From Vagococcus xieshaowenii (lineage in GTDB: Bacteria; Bacillota; Bacilli; Lactobacillales; Vagococcaceae): 64,000 nt of DNA. The notes under the pieces are model-generated. The model was not told the origin of the DNA and did not search any database. It worked only from the letters and a program-made list of their open reading frames with translations. Positions within the stretch are counted from its first letter, which is position 1; every line of letters starts with the position of its first letter. Where the stretch lies: positions 201,001 to 265,000 of the forward strand of contig NZ_CP038865.1 of NCBI RefSeq assembly GCF_004792515.1, given 5' to 3'. Shown here piece after piece: positions 26,974 through 35,848 of this stretch. Position numbers and translations under genes: made by a program.

Positions 26974-28548
26974 TTATTTTAAAGAAATTTTTGATAAATC
27001 TTCAAATGAGTAAATTGGAACTAAACGTGCCTCTTCAATGCCTTGAATATTTTTGCTTGCTGCTAAAATTTTCTTGTTGTCTACAATAGGGTAAACGATA
27101 GCATCTTCATTAATGGTTGCTTGTAATTCGGCGTAAATTTCTTTACGTTTGTTTTCATCTAATTCAACTGCACCTTGTTCAAATAGGGCGTCTGCTTTTT
27201 CGCTAGCATAATTGAAATAGTTAGCGCCAGCACCAGATTTATATAAAGAAGCATATAAGTCTGGGTCATTCCCCATAATATATCCACCAAGGAACATGTC
27301 ATACTTAGTTGAACCAGGGTTTCTTAGTTCAGTAAAGATGGCAGCTGCATCCCCACCGGCTAATTCAACGTTAATTCCAACAGCTTGTAATTGTTGTTGG
27401 ATTAAGGTAGCTTGTAAAGTTTGTTCTGGGTTATCAGAACCGTAAGCTAAATTGATTGTTAAATCAGTTACACCAGCTTCTGATAATAATTGTTTTGATT
27501 TTTCAACATTTTGTGCGTAAGTTTCTACGTTTGTTGTCGCAAACGGATTATTTGGAGGCAAAATAGTGTTAGGCGTGTTATAGAATTCTTCTGACAAGTA
27601 GGCTGCTTTGTTCATGTCTTCTTTATTTAGGGCAAAGAAGATTGCTTGGCGTACTTTTTGATCGCTTAATTTATCAGAATTTAAGTTTAATCCCATATAA
27701 CCGACACGATTCTCACTGTAAGAAAATGTGTTAAGGTTGTTGTTTTTTAAATCTTCAATATCACTTGGTAATACCATTGAAGCATCGACTTCGCCTTTTT
27801 GTAAAGCTACTTTAGTAGTATCCGCATTGGTAATAATACGTAAGGTAACATTTTTAACGCCAACTTCCCCACCGTAGTAGTTAGGGTTTGCTTTGAATTG
27901 TAAATATTCACCACGTTTATATTCAGATAATACATAAGGACCAGTTCCTACTTCATTCCCATCTGCTAATTCAGCACCTGAAAAATCGATTTCTTCTTGG
28001 CCTTCATATAAATGTTCAGGCATGATATACGTTTCAGTTGCAATGTTATTAGCTGCTGCTGCACTTACTTTAGGAAAATTGAATTTAACAGTATGTTCAT
28101 CTACTTTTTCTGTTTTGACAGGCTCATCACCGATCCACAAAGCATCAGCATTTCCGTTTTCTTTTAATACTTTATTTTCATAAGTAAAGACAACGTCATC
28201 TGCGGTAAAAGCTTCACCATCAGACCATTTAACGTTTTCTTTTAAGTGAACAGTCACTGATTTACCACCATCAGTTGTTTCCATGCTGTCCGCAAGTTCG
28301 TACTTTAATGATCCATCTTCTTCGACACGTACTAAAGGTGAATAAATCATATTAGTAGCAGTTAGCCCCCAACGGTCGCTAACGTTAATAGGATTTAATG
28401 AGGTTGGATCGCCACTAATTGCATATGTAAAGGTATCTTTTGTTGTTTCATTGTTTGAGATTGTTTGGTCATCGTTAGTGCCACATGCAGTTAATACCAA
28501 TAACCCTATTGTTGCAACGACGGATGAACCTAAAAACTTTTTCTTCAT
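26974..28548 (-). CDS. oppA: Peptide-binding lipoprotein of the ABC transporter (family 5)
   Basis: A 524-residue extracellular lipoprotein. It has a type II signal peptide with lipobox VLTAC (lipidated Cys22), then an SBP family 5 fold with the usual SGDPTSLNPI start, EDGSLKYELADSMETTDGGKSVTVHLKENVKWSDG-type region and YKRGEYLQFKANPNYYGG. It captures peptides for the OppBCDF-like importer encoded downstream. The exact peptide class is not predictable. It heads the operon behind an extended -10 promoter. Confidence 0.94.
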   Translation of the reverse strand: MKKKFLGSSVVATIGLLVLTACGTNDDQTISNNETTKDTFTYAISGDPTSLNPINVSDRWGLTATNMIYSPLVRVEEDGSLKYELADSMETTDGGKSVTVHLKENVKWSDGEAFTADDVVFTYENKVLKENGNADALWIGDEPVKTEKVDEHTVKFNFPKVSAAAANNIATETYIMPEHLYEGQEEIDFSGAELADGNEVGTGPYVLSEYKRGEYLQFKANPNYYGGEVGVKNVTLRIITNADTTKVALQKGEVDASMVLPSDIEDLKNNNLNTFSYSENRVGYMGLNLNSDKLSDQKVRQAIFFALNKEDMNKAAYLSEEFYNTPNTILPPNNPFATTNVETYAQNVEKSKQLLSEAGVTDLTINLAYGSDNPEQTLQATLIQQQLQAVGINVELAGGDAAAIFTELRNPGSTKYDMFLGGYIMGNDPDLYASLYKSGAGANYFNYASEKADALFEQGAVELDENKRKEIYAELQATINEDAIVYPIVDNKKILAASKNIQGIEEARLVPIYSFEDLSKISLK

Positions 28549-28621
28549 TATTTACTACATTCCTTTCCCTAATAAAACATTAATAAAACTTTTTTGCTTA
28601 GTTTTGGTAAGCATTGACGAA

Positions 28622-28630
28622 ATTATAACA
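28622..28630 (-). promoter_or_regulatory. Extended -10 promoter of the opp operon
   Basis: On the minus strand TGTTATAAT (TGn plus consensus TATAAT) lies about 75 bases before the binding-protein start. No good -35 is visible at 17 bases. Confidence 0.55.
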
Positions 28631-28774
28631 TACAAAAAATCAAAATCTTCATAATTTGTCTCATTTGTACAAAATAGGAACATTTACGATTTGTGTTGTA
28701 CATAATATGTTCATTAAAGGTAAAGGAGTGGTACAATTGATAGTGAAAAGGAAAAAGAAAAACGTTTTTATAAC

Positions 28775-28807
28775 AAAAAAAGGTGTGACAAACGTCTGTC
28801 ACAACCT
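28775..28807 (-). terminator. Intrinsic terminator of the CYTH gene
   Basis: On the minus strand AGGTTGTGACA pairs with TGTCACACCT around a six-base loop and is followed by seven T. The remaining 28631-28774 stretch holds no gene. Confidence 0.85.
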
Positions 28808-28833
28808 CGACTAACTTCAAAAGAAATTAAAGA

Positions 28834-29421
28834 TTAGGGATTTAATTTTGCTTGCATGGCACGTTGGATTTTATTAGGTGTGTGGCGTCTAGGGATGTGA
28901 TGCTGTGCTAACAGAGTCAAGAAAAAACGTTCACCGTCTTCGTAGTTACTAGCTTCTATTTCTAATTCAACATCATGTTGTCCATGATACCAACTTTCAT
29001 CAAGAACAATGAGGATGTCCGGTGTCAGTTGCTTTTCTATTCGTTTAGTTTTTAAAGAGGCGAAGACATCAACGGATGAATGGTTCATTCCAAACGTTTT
29101 TAATTTCATCTCTAATTCTTTTTTTTCGGGTAATTGTTGATCCGTCATAAACATTAAACATTCTTCCGTTGTTAATGGAATATTTGTTTCTAATAGACCT
29201 TTTTCGATAGGTGTTTTTAATGTGATTTCACTTTGTTGGTGTTCTTTTATTCGAACACGAAGTGCAGCGTGGTGTTGTTTTAGTTTGAAATCCGGTGTGT
29301 CTAGGTAAATGTTTTCCTGAAAAATGGGTGGAACATTTGTTAAGTTAAAGTGTTTAATCAGATGACGATATTCATCTTGGGTTAATAAATTTTTGAATTC
29401 AATTTCGATTTGTTCAGACAT
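28834..29421 (-). CDS. CYTH domain protein (YjbK-like)
   Basis: A 195-residue single-domain CYTH/triphosphate tunnel protein. The N-terminal ExExK signature is intact (Glu6, Glu8, Lys10). Further tunnel residues occur in LRVRIKEHQ, SEITLKTP, LVLDESWYHG-type and DVELEIEAS stretches. Family members hydrolyse inorganic triphosphate or bind nucleotides; the role in Firmicutes is unsettled. It is divergent from relQ-nadK-rluD, the same neighbourhood as Bacillus yjbK-yjbM-ppnK-yjbO. GGAGC lies ahead of the ATG. Confidence 0.88.
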   Translation of the reverse strand: MSEQIEIEFKNLLTQDEYRHLIKHFNLTNVPPIFQENIYLDTPDFKLKQHHAALRVRIKEHQQSEITLKTPIEKGLLETNIPLTTEECLMFMTDQQLPEKKELEMKLKTFGMNHSSVDVFASLKTKRIEKQLTPDILIVLDESWYHGQHDVELEIEASNYEDGERFFLTLLAQHHIPRRHTPNKIQRAMQAKLNP

Positions 29422-29585
29422 TTACGGGCTCCTTTGTCTTGTTTTTCTTAATTGTCGAATAAAAGCGGGAATTAGTCAACTAACAGAAGTCTGTTTTTTC
29501 ATAGGCAAGAATAACTATTTTGTGTGGAATATGCTAAAATATAAACGATTGATGATTATTGGTTAGGTTAAGGAGTCGATAAATA

Positions 29586-30260
29586 ATGGAAGATTGGCAT
29601 GCATTTTTTGTTCCGTATGAACAAGCTATTTCTGAATTAAAGATTAAGTTAAAAGGGATTCGTAAACAGTTTCGCGAAAAAGGAGAGCATTCACCGATTG
29701 AATTTGTTACGGGACGGGTGAAACCAGAGCATAGTATCAAGACAAAATTGAAGCGACGTGGTATTAGTGAAGCGCGTTTAGAAAAGGATATGACTGATAT
29801 AGCAGGGTTGCGTATTATGTGTCAATTTGTTGATGATATTTATCAAGTGGTAGAATTGATTAAGCAACGTAAAGATATGCGTGTAATTAATGAGCTGGAT
29901 TATATAGCAAATAAGAAGGATAGTGGGTATCGTTCGTATCATTTAATTATTGAATACCCTGTGCAATCTATTGATGGGGAGAAAAAAATATACGCAGAAA
30001 TTCAAATTAGAACCTTAGCAATGAATTTTTGGGCGACCATCGAGCATTCTTTAAATTATAAATATCAAGGTGATTTTCCTGTTGAAATAAAGCAACGATT
30101 AATTAACGCGGCAGAAGCGGCCTATTTATTAGATGAAGAAATGTCTGAAATTCGCGAAGAAATTCAAGAAGCTCAGCACTTATTTTCACATGGAAAAGGA
30201 CAGGATTTAGAAGATATCGTGACACTATATGATGACATGGCTAAAAACATAGGAGGATAA
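29586..30260 (+). CDS. relQ: Small alarmone synthetase, GTP pyrophosphokinase RelQ
   Basis: A 224-residue protein with a stand-alone RelA/SpoT synthetase domain and no hydrolase or TGS domains, as in RelQ/YjbM. It makes (p)ppGpp from ATP and GDP/GTP. Visible motifs include VTGRVKPEHSIKTKLKRRGI (substrate loop), DIAGLRIMCQFVDDIYQVV, and the G-loop region DSGYRSYHLIIEYP. EIQIRTLAMNFWATIEHSLNYK closes the core. AAGGAGTCG precedes the ATG, and TGCTAAAAT at 29532-29540 may be an extended -10. nadK follows four bases later. Confidence 0.95.
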   Translation: MEDWHAFFVPYEQAISELKIKLKGIRKQFREKGEHSPIEFVTGRVKPEHSIKTKLKRRGISEARLEKDMTDIAGLRIMCQFVDDIYQVVELIKQRKDMRVINELDYIANKKDSGYRSYHLIIEYPVQSIDGEKKIYAEIQIRTLAMNFWATIEHSLNYKYQGDFPVEIKQRLINAAEAAYLLDEEMSEIREEIQEAQHLFSHGKGQDLEDIVTLYDDMAKNIGG

Positions 30261-30264
30261 GTGA

Positions 30265-31056
30265 ATGCGAATAGCTGTTTTTGCGAGTGATACGGATCAT
30301 TCCCAGTTAAAAAAGCGTGAGCTTGAAAAGTTGATTATAGAAAAAGGGTTAACGCTAGACAATCAGACCCCAGAAACAGTTATTACAATTGGTGGAGATG
30401 GGACCTTGTTATCTGCGTTTCATCGTTTTGTTCACCGATTGGATCGTATTCGTTTTATTGGAATTCATACGGGACATTTAGGATTTTATACGGATTGGCG
30501 TGACTTTGAATTGGAAGAGTTGGTTGACTCTTTATTAGAAATTGTTAGTCACAGTGTGAGTTATCCGTTATTAGAGATAAAGGTGACGTATTGTGATGAT
30601 CAAGAACCAAAACATTTCTTGGCACTCAATGAATGCGTTATTCGTCGCGTAACTGGAACAATGAGGGCAGATGTCTATATAAAAGATGAGCTGTTTGAAC
30701 AATTTCGTGGAGATGGCCTATCTGTTTCAACACCAACTGGTTCAACTGCCTATAATAAGAGTGTGGGAGGAGCAGTTCTCCATCCTAGTGTGAACGCCCT
30801 TCAACTAGCTGAAATAGCGTCGATTAATAACCGTGTGTATCGAACATTAGGCTCTCCCTTAGTCATCGGACAAGAAGAGTGGATAGCCATTGCGGTTAAC
30901 GAGTTAGGGCAACATATGTTATCGATAGACCATTTAGTTATGGCTGAGGAAAATGTTGAAAAAATATCTTACCGTGTAGCCCAAGAACGTATTCATTTTG
31001 GTGGTTATCGTCACAATCATTTTTGGACACGTGTGAAAGATGCCTTCATTAAATAA
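30265..31056 (+). CDS. nadK: NAD kinase
   Basis: It phosphorylates NAD to NADP in the cytoplasm. The 263 residues carry the GGDGTLL motif, the NE/D pair (ALNECVIRR) and the substrate loop GDGLSVSTPTGSTAYNKSVGGAV. An AGGAGG site sits at the relQ stop. Its place between relQ and an RluD-family gene is conserved in Firmicutes. It complements pncB and nadE found downstream. Confidence 0.97.
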   Translation: MRIAVFASDTDHSQLKKRELEKLIIEKGLTLDNQTPETVITIGGDGTLLSAFHRFVHRLDRIRFIGIHTGHLGFYTDWRDFELEELVDSLLEIVSHSVSYPLLEIKVTYCDDQEPKHFLALNECVIRRVTGTMRADVYIKDELFEQFRGDGLSVSTPTGSTAYNKSVGGAVLHPSVNALQLAEIASINNRVYRTLGSPLVIGQEEWIAIAVNELGQHMLSIDHLVMAEENVEKISYRVAQERIHFGGYRHNHFWTRVKDAFIK

Positions 31057-31074
31057 AGAAAAAGGAAGTAGATT

Positions 31075-31962
31075 ATGAAGTTTGAATGGACTTATGAACA
31101 AGAAAGTCCACTAATGTTACGAACATTTTTAAAGGACCAAGGAATTTCTAGAGGGTTATTAGCAAAAATTAAGTTTCAAGGTGGCGAAATCCGTGTTAAT
31201 GATACAGTACAAAACGTCTTAGTCTATTTGACGGCTGGAGATCATATTTCTGTTAGAATTCCTGATGAAGGAGAACATGAGACACTGGTTCCTGAACATG
31301 AGCCACTAGATATTGTGTTTGAAGATGAACACTTTTTGGTAGTTAATAAACCAAGTGGCGTTGCCTCCATCCCTGCACAATATCATCCTAATGGTACAAT
31401 GGCGCATCGTGTCAAAGGCTATTATGTTAGACAAGGTTATGTGAATCAAATTGTACATGTTGTGACGCGTTTAGATCGTGATACAACGGGTTTAATGTTG
31501 TTTGCTAAGCATGGCTATGCGCATGCTATGATGGATAAACAATTACAAGCACGTACTATTCATAAATATTACCAAGCCCTAGTGAGTAACATACATGCTA
31601 AACAATTGTCTGGAGATGGCGATATTTTGTTGCCAATTATGCGCGATGAGACAAGTATTATAAAGCGTAAAACAGGCCAAGAGGGATTATTTGCTCATAC
31701 AGAGTATCACGTGTTGCAAGAGGATGAACGTTTTTCTTTAGTGATGATTCAATTACATACAGGTCGTACCCATCAAATTCGCGTTCATTTTTCAGCGATT
31801 GGTCATCCTTTATTAGGAGATGATATGTACGGCGGACGAATGGATGTTGGGATGGAAAGACAGGCGTTACATTGTGCTAAATTAGTGTTTAATCATCCGT
31901 TTACTAAAGAAAATATTGAATTAGAGCAAGCATTACCGAGGGATATGCAGCAGTTATTATGA
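31075..31962 (+). CDS. RluA/RluD family pseudouridine synthase
   Basis: A 295-residue RNA pseudouridine synthase. An N-terminal S4-like region (about 1-75) precedes the catalytic domain, with VVNKPSGVASIPA and the catalytic VTRLDRDTTGLMLFAK motif; its Asp is the nucleophile. GRTHQIRVHFSAIGHPLLGD lies near the end. It corresponds to Bacillus YjbO. The target base, in 23S rRNA or tRNA, cannot be assigned from sequence. GGAAG precedes the ATG. Confidence 0.93.
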   Translation: MKFEWTYEQESPLMLRTFLKDQGISRGLLAKIKFQGGEIRVNDTVQNVLVYLTAGDHISVRIPDEGEHETLVPEHEPLDIVFEDEHFLVVNKPSGVASIPAQYHPNGTMAHRVKGYYVRQGYVNQIVHVVTRLDRDTTGLMLFAKHGYAHAMMDKQLQARTIHKYYQALVSNIHAKQLSGDGDILLPIMRDETSIIKRKTGQEGLFAHTEYHVLQEDERFSLVMIQLHTGRTHQIRVHFSAIGHPLLGDDMYGGRMDVGMERQALHCAKLVFNHPFTKENIELEQALPRDMQQLL

Positions 31963-31980
31963 GAAGAAGGAGGCAAATAA

Positions 31981-33339
31981 ATGTCAGAAGAGATGAATGA
32001 AAATGTTACCCCATTTTTATTAGAAGAACTGATGAACGGTGATATGAAGACGTTCCGTGATATTTTCTTTGAATTACATACGTATGAACAAGGTGAGTTT
32101 TATCTCTCTTTAACAACCGAAGAACGTCAACAACTTTATCGTTATTTATCTCCAAAAGAATTAGCTGACTTATTCGACGGTATTGAAGAGGAACAAGAAG
32201 ACGTTGAACAATTGCTAAAAGAAATGGATTCGGGTTACGCTGCCGATATGTTAGCGTATATGTTTACCGATAACGCAGTAGATACCTTGAATCAATTAGA
32301 TAAAAAAGATGTCGCAATGTATTTGAGTATTATGGATCCTGAAAGTGCAAAAGAGATTAAAAATCTGTTGCATTACGAAGACGATACAGCCGGCTCAATT
32401 ATGACCACAGAATACGTGGCCATTGCGGCTGATCAAACGATTAAATCGGCAATGAGTTACCTAAAAGAAGCTGCCGTAGACGCTGAAATTATTTATTATA
32501 TTTTCGTTGTAGATGAAAATGGCTATTTAGTGGGTGTTATTTCGTTAAGAGATTTAATTGTTAATGACGATCAGTCGTTGATTCGTGATGTGATGAGTGA
32601 GCGTGTTATTTCAGTGAAAGTTGGCGACGATCAAGAGGATGTTGCGAATACCATGCGTGACTATGACTTTTTAGCAGTACCAGTTACTGATTATAAGAAT
32701 CGTATGTTAGGGATTGTCACAGTCGATGATATTATTGATGTTATTGATGAAGAAGCAACGTCTGACTATTCTGGTTTAGCGGGGGTTGACGTTGATGAAG
32801 TGGCAGAAAATCCACTTCACGCCGCAACCAAACGTTTGCCATGGTTAATTACCTTACTTTTCTTAGGTATGTCTACAGCTACATTGATTGGGCATTATGA
32901 AGCGCTTGTAAGTGAGGCGAGTATTTTAGCCGTCTTTATTTCGCTTATTACCGGAACAGCCGGAAATGCCGGTACACAGTCTCTAGCCGTGGCTGTTCGC
33001 CGTTTAGCGGTCCAAGAAGATGATCGTAGTTTTTTGCGATTGATTATGTCGGAATTAATTACAGGTTTAATCACTGGTTTAGTAACCGGTATAACGATTA
33101 TGCTGATCGTTGGGATTTGGAAACATAATTTTATGCTAGGATTTGTCATCGGGATGGCTATGTTATGCGCGATTACGGTGGCCAACTTGGCGGGTAGCTT
33201 GATTCCAATGTTAATGGATAAATTAGGCTTTGATCCAGCTGTTGCAAGTGGGCCATTTATTACGACGTTGAGTGATTTAACGAGTGTTCTGATTTATTTT
33301 AGTATCGCAAGCATGTTTATGGGCTATTTTATTGGATAA
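31981..33339 (+). CDS. mgtE: Magnesium transporter MgtE
   Basis: A 452-residue gated Mg2+ channel. The acidic N domain covers about 1-130 and a CBS pair about 130-260 (DDTAGSIMTTEYVAI, VSLRDLIV-type). Five membrane segments follow from about 285. Pore motifs include ITGTAGNAGTQSLAVAVRRLA and the TM5 region DPAVASGPFITTLSDLTSV, whose Asp residues form the selectivity site. AAGGAGG precedes the ATG. No M-box riboswitch is present. An IS now splits its own terminator. Confidence 0.96.
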   Translation: MSEEMNENVTPFLLEELMNGDMKTFRDIFFELHTYEQGEFYLSLTTEERQQLYRYLSPKELADLFDGIEEEQEDVEQLLKEMDSGYAADMLAYMFTDNAVDTLNQLDKKDVAMYLSIMDPESAKEIKNLLHYEDDTAGSIMTTEYVAIAADQTIKSAMSYLKEAAVDAEIIYYIFVVDENGYLVGVISLRDLIVNDDQSLIRDVMSERVISVKVGDDQEDVANTMRDYDFLAVPVTDYKNRMLGIVTVDDIIDVIDEEATSDYSGLAGVDVDEVAENPLHAATKRLPWLITLLFLGMSTATLIGHYEALVSEASILAVFISLITGTAGNAGTQSLAVAVRRLAVQEDDRSFLRLIMSELITGLITGLVTGITIMLIVGIWKHNFMLGFVIGMAMLCAITVANLAGSLIPMLMDKLGFDPAVASGPFITTLSDLTSVLIYFSIASMFMGYFIG

Positions 33340-33345
33340 AAAACA

Positions 33346-33358
33346 AACAGTCGCAAGG
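33346..33358 (+). terminator. Left arm of the mgtE terminator, split by the IS
   Basis: AACAGTCGCAAGG pairs (one G-T wobble) with CCTTGTGACTGTT at 34900-34912, which is followed by a T-rich tract. With the IS and one target copy removed, the loop would be seven bases (TGTTAAT). The terminator is thus reconstructed across the insertion. Confidence 0.85.
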
Positions 33359-33405
33359 TGTTAATCCGGCTCTTTGTCAAATTGGACTGATGAGTAATTT
33401 TAGCC

Positions 33406-33449
33406 AACCATGAAAATGGAGAAAACATTCTCTGATTTCATGGTTTTTT
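33406..33449 (+). terminator. Terminator inside the IS left end, facing incoming mgtE transcription
   Basis: AACCATGAAA pairs with TTTCATGGTT, with inner pairing GGAGAA/TTCTCT, and the second arm runs directly into a T-run on the plus strand. It would stop readthrough from outside into the antisense of the transposase and may now end mgtE transcription. Confidence 0.75.
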
Positions 33450-33454
33450 GTTAT

Positions 33455-34759
33455 TTAATGATTAACTTCTATCAAACCTTCGGTTAAAAAGATTCTAATC
33501 CTCATATTGCTGAAAGATTTGAATCCATAAGAAACTCGTTTTAATGTTTTGATGTGTGTATTCTTTGCTTCAATCTTCCCATTTGAATAGGGATGTATTA
33601 AAGCATTGGTAATTCCTTCCTGATGACGTATCAGGTTTTGTACTTGTCCTTTAAACTCTTCATCTAATTCATCTGGTAAAGTATTCAATAATTCAAAGAA
33701 TCGTTCATATTCTTTTCTTCTAAATGAATCTAATAAATCATGGAAGTAGCCATAGGCTAATTTTAGAGGTTCGGAAAAATCTAATAACCGATCAATCATC
33801 ATCTGTTCGGTCAAATAAGGATACTTATTTGACCGAAAGCTCGGCCATCTTTTGTATTCAGAGATATTAATGTCTAATCTATTTTTAAGTAGGAAGCGCC
33901 AATTTTTCTTAAGTTTACTTGCTTCTACTTTATGTCCCGATGCCTTGAGTTTTTTCATTTCCCGTACTCTGAAACTATTAAAGGCTTCATTCAAATGTTT
34001 AACAATATGAAAACGATCAATGATTAATTCAGCATTTGGAAAGATATCCTTCACTAATTGGAAATAAGCTGCATTCATATCTGTCACAAGGTATTTGACT
34101 CTGAATCGTTCTTCATCTGGATAGCGATTAAAGTGAGGTATAAGATAATTTAATCTTCTGCTTTCCAATATTTCAACTAATTGTCCTGATTCACCATCAG
34201 CACAAATAAAACTCATAGAGTCTTCTATGGCTGTATGCGAACGGAATTCATCAACCATTAAAACCTCAGGCAACCAACGTTTTTTTGGACTAGGAAGGTA
34301 AGTTTCTAACGATTTTAATACCTGAATCACTTTACTTATTGAAACACTACATAATTTAGCAATTAGTTTTAGAGATATTCTTTCACCTAATAACTCAATA
34401 ATTTTGCCTTCAATTATCCTTGAAACATTGTGACAAGGTTTAACTAAATCAATTTGAGCAGTCCAGTGCTTATTACAGTTGCGACAACGATAGCGTTGCT
34501 TAGATAGCTTCATAGAGACAATTCCTGTGTTCTCATGTGTTAATAGAATCTCTACTTCTTTAGAACCATTCTTAACAATAACGTACTTGCCGTCGCATTC
34601 TCTTGGAGAAGAGTCACAATTAGGGCAAGCTATCGTTTTAGGTTTATAGCTCGCTTTTATAATTTTCGCAGGCTTATTACGATAGGTTCCTTCGGAAACA
34701 CTAGAAATTGTTAGATTAGAGTCTTCAATTCCATAAATTTTTTTGATATCATTAATCAT
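33455..34759 (-). CDS. ISL3 family transposase
   Basis: A 434-residue transposase, full length with no stop or frameshift. The N-terminus has zinc-ribbon-like cysteines (CPNCDSSPREC and RYRCRNCNKHW at about 45-104) and a helix-turn-helix region (ISLKLIAKLCSVSISKVIQVL). The DDE catalytic core starts with MVDEFRS and includes VTDMNAAYFQLVKDIFPNAELIIDRFHIVKHLNEAF. The C-terminal NGKIEAKNTHIKTLKRVSYGFKSF motif is typical of ISL3. The ribosome site is AAAGGAG. It is the only gene of the element. Confidence 0.96.
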   Translation of the reverse strand: MINDIKKIYGIEDSNLTISSVSEGTYRNKPAKIIKASYKPKTIACPNCDSSPRECDGKYVIVKNGSKEVEILLTHENTGIVSMKLSKQRYRCRNCNKHWTAQIDLVKPCHNVSRIIEGKIIELLGERISLKLIAKLCSVSISKVIQVLKSLETYLPSPKKRWLPEVLMVDEFRSHTAIEDSMSFICADGESGQLVEILESRRLNYLIPHFNRYPDEERFRVKYLVTDMNAAYFQLVKDIFPNAELIIDRFHIVKHLNEAFNSFRVREMKKLKASGHKVEASKLKKNWRFLLKNRLDINISEYKRWPSFRSNKYPYLTEQMMIDRLLDFSEPLKLAYGYFHDLLDSFRRKEYERFFELLNTLPDELDEEFKGQVQNLIRHQEGITNALIHPYSNGKIEAKNTHIKTLKRVSYGFKSFSNMRIRIFLTEGLIEVNH

Positions 34760-34894
34760 AGCATATCGCTCCTTTTGTTTGTTTTGTGTGGTAACTTAAT
34801 TTTAACAAAAGGCGATATGTTTTTTTAAGATTAAATACAAAAATAGGGCTGAAGAAGGAATAAACCTTCATCAGTCCTATTTATTATAGAGCCG

Positions 34895-35093
34895 TTAATC
34901 CTTGTGACTGTTTTTCTTTTTAATTTGTAAAGTCGCGATAATGAATAACGCGATGGTTGTAAAAATACCACCCGCAATAAAGTCCTTATTCAAGACGTAC
35001 TCAATCGTAATCCTGATAAAACTAGCCAACACCATCCATAAAAATAAAGTGAGATAAGGATGTTTTTCTTAAATGCTTGATAGTTTTTTTCAT
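34895..35093 (-). pseudogene. Frameshifted small two-helix membrane protein gene
   Basis: From ATG at 35093 the frame reads MKKTIKHLRK and then shifts. The ORF closes after 23 codons. Taking out one A in the A5 run about 30 bases in restores a 65-residue frame. That frame has two hydrophobic helices (LTLFLWMVLASFIRI and FIAGGIFTTIALFIIATLQI) and the basic tail KKKNSHKD, stopping at 34895 inside the mgtE terminator loop. It lies just after cutC on the same strand, probably in one transcript. An internal ATG could still make 46 residues. I do not recognise the family. Confidence 0.5.
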
Positions 35094-35102
35094 AGTAGCG
35101 GC

Positions 35103-35738
35103 CTAAACAATCTTTGTACCGTGAACTTCTTTAACGCCTAACGTCTCAATGACTTCTTGTGCATTTTCAGCTGTAATCCCGCCGCCAGGTAAAATGATGA
35201 TTCGGCCATCAGCATGTGCGATTAATGCTTGTAAATGTTCAAAGTTATCTTGAATCGGTGTGCCTGCTGGTCCACCATGCGTTAAAATACGTTCCACACC
35301 ACGCTCGACTAACCAATCAATGGCGTTGAACTGTTCTTCTTTTGATAAGGCGTCAAAGGCCATGTGGAATGTTACTTGTAGCCCTTCAGTATGAGCCAAT
35401 AATTGGTCCATTGCTTCAATATCGATTTCTGATTGGTCTTCGGTTAAGCAGCCAATCACAACACCGTCAGCTCCAACTTTTTTTGCTTCTAAAATATCAA
35501 TTTCCATCATTTTTAGTTCCGTATCATTATAGAAAAAATCTCCGCCACGTGGACGAATAATCGTCATGACTGGAATATCTAGTTCATGACAGTAACTAAT
35601 TGTTTCAGTTAAGACACCTAAGCTCACGGAAGTGCCACCAACCGTTAAGTTATCGCACAACTCAATGCGACGTGCACCATGTTGAATAGCTTGAGGGATA
35701 GTTGTAAAATTTTCAGCACAAAATTCTTTAATAATCAT
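35103..35738 (-). CDS. cutC: CutC family protein
   Basis: A 211-residue TIM-barrel protein of the CutC family, historically linked to copper homeostasis but of uncertain biochemical role. Family features are the N-terminal EFCAENFTTIPQAIQHGARRIELCDNL and MTIIRPRGGDFFYND. GVVIGCLTEDQ and VERILTHGGPAGTP follow, with ILPGGGIT near the end. The start at 35738 has a GGAGG site; an upstream in-frame ATG at 35795 lacks one. Confidence 0.93.
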   Translation of the reverse strand: MIIKEFCAENFTTIPQAIQHGARRIELCDNLTVGGTSVSLGVLTETISYCHELDIPVMTIIRPRGGDFFYNDTELKMMEIDILEAKKVGADGVVIGCLTEDQSEIDIEAMDQLLAHTEGLQVTFHMAFDALSKEEQFNAIDWLVERGVERILTHGGPAGTPIQDNFEHLQALIAHADGRIIILPGGGITAENAQEVIETLGVKEVHGTKIV

Positions 35739-35848
35739 AAGAAACCTCCAGTTTTTAGTTATTATTATAGTAACATAAATGTGTACTGAATACATTTATG
35801 TTATGATAGAGCAAGGTTATTAGATGTTTATAAAAGTGAGGAAAAGCC

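Larger units (their letters stand above)
33368..34893 (-). mobile_element. ISL3-family insertion sequence, complete (1526 bases)
   Basis: The ends are imperfect inverted repeats of 26 bases (33368-33393 and 34868-34893) with 21 matches. Both begin GGCTCT and share GGACTGATGA. An 8-base target duplication GTTAATCC flanks them at 33360-33367 and 34894-34901, the size expected for ISL3 elements. One intact transposase gene lies inside on the minus strand. The intact gene, clean duplication and reconstructable target suggest a recent insertion. Confidence 0.95.

Noticed and set aside
28631..28700. CodY box in the opp promoter region
   Set aside because: The best alignment to AATTTTCWGAAAATT matches only about half the positions, which is not above chance in AT-rich DNA.
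31860..31980. M-box magnesium riboswitch ahead of mgtE
   Set aside because: mgtE starts 18 bases after the RluD-family gene, leaving no room for one.
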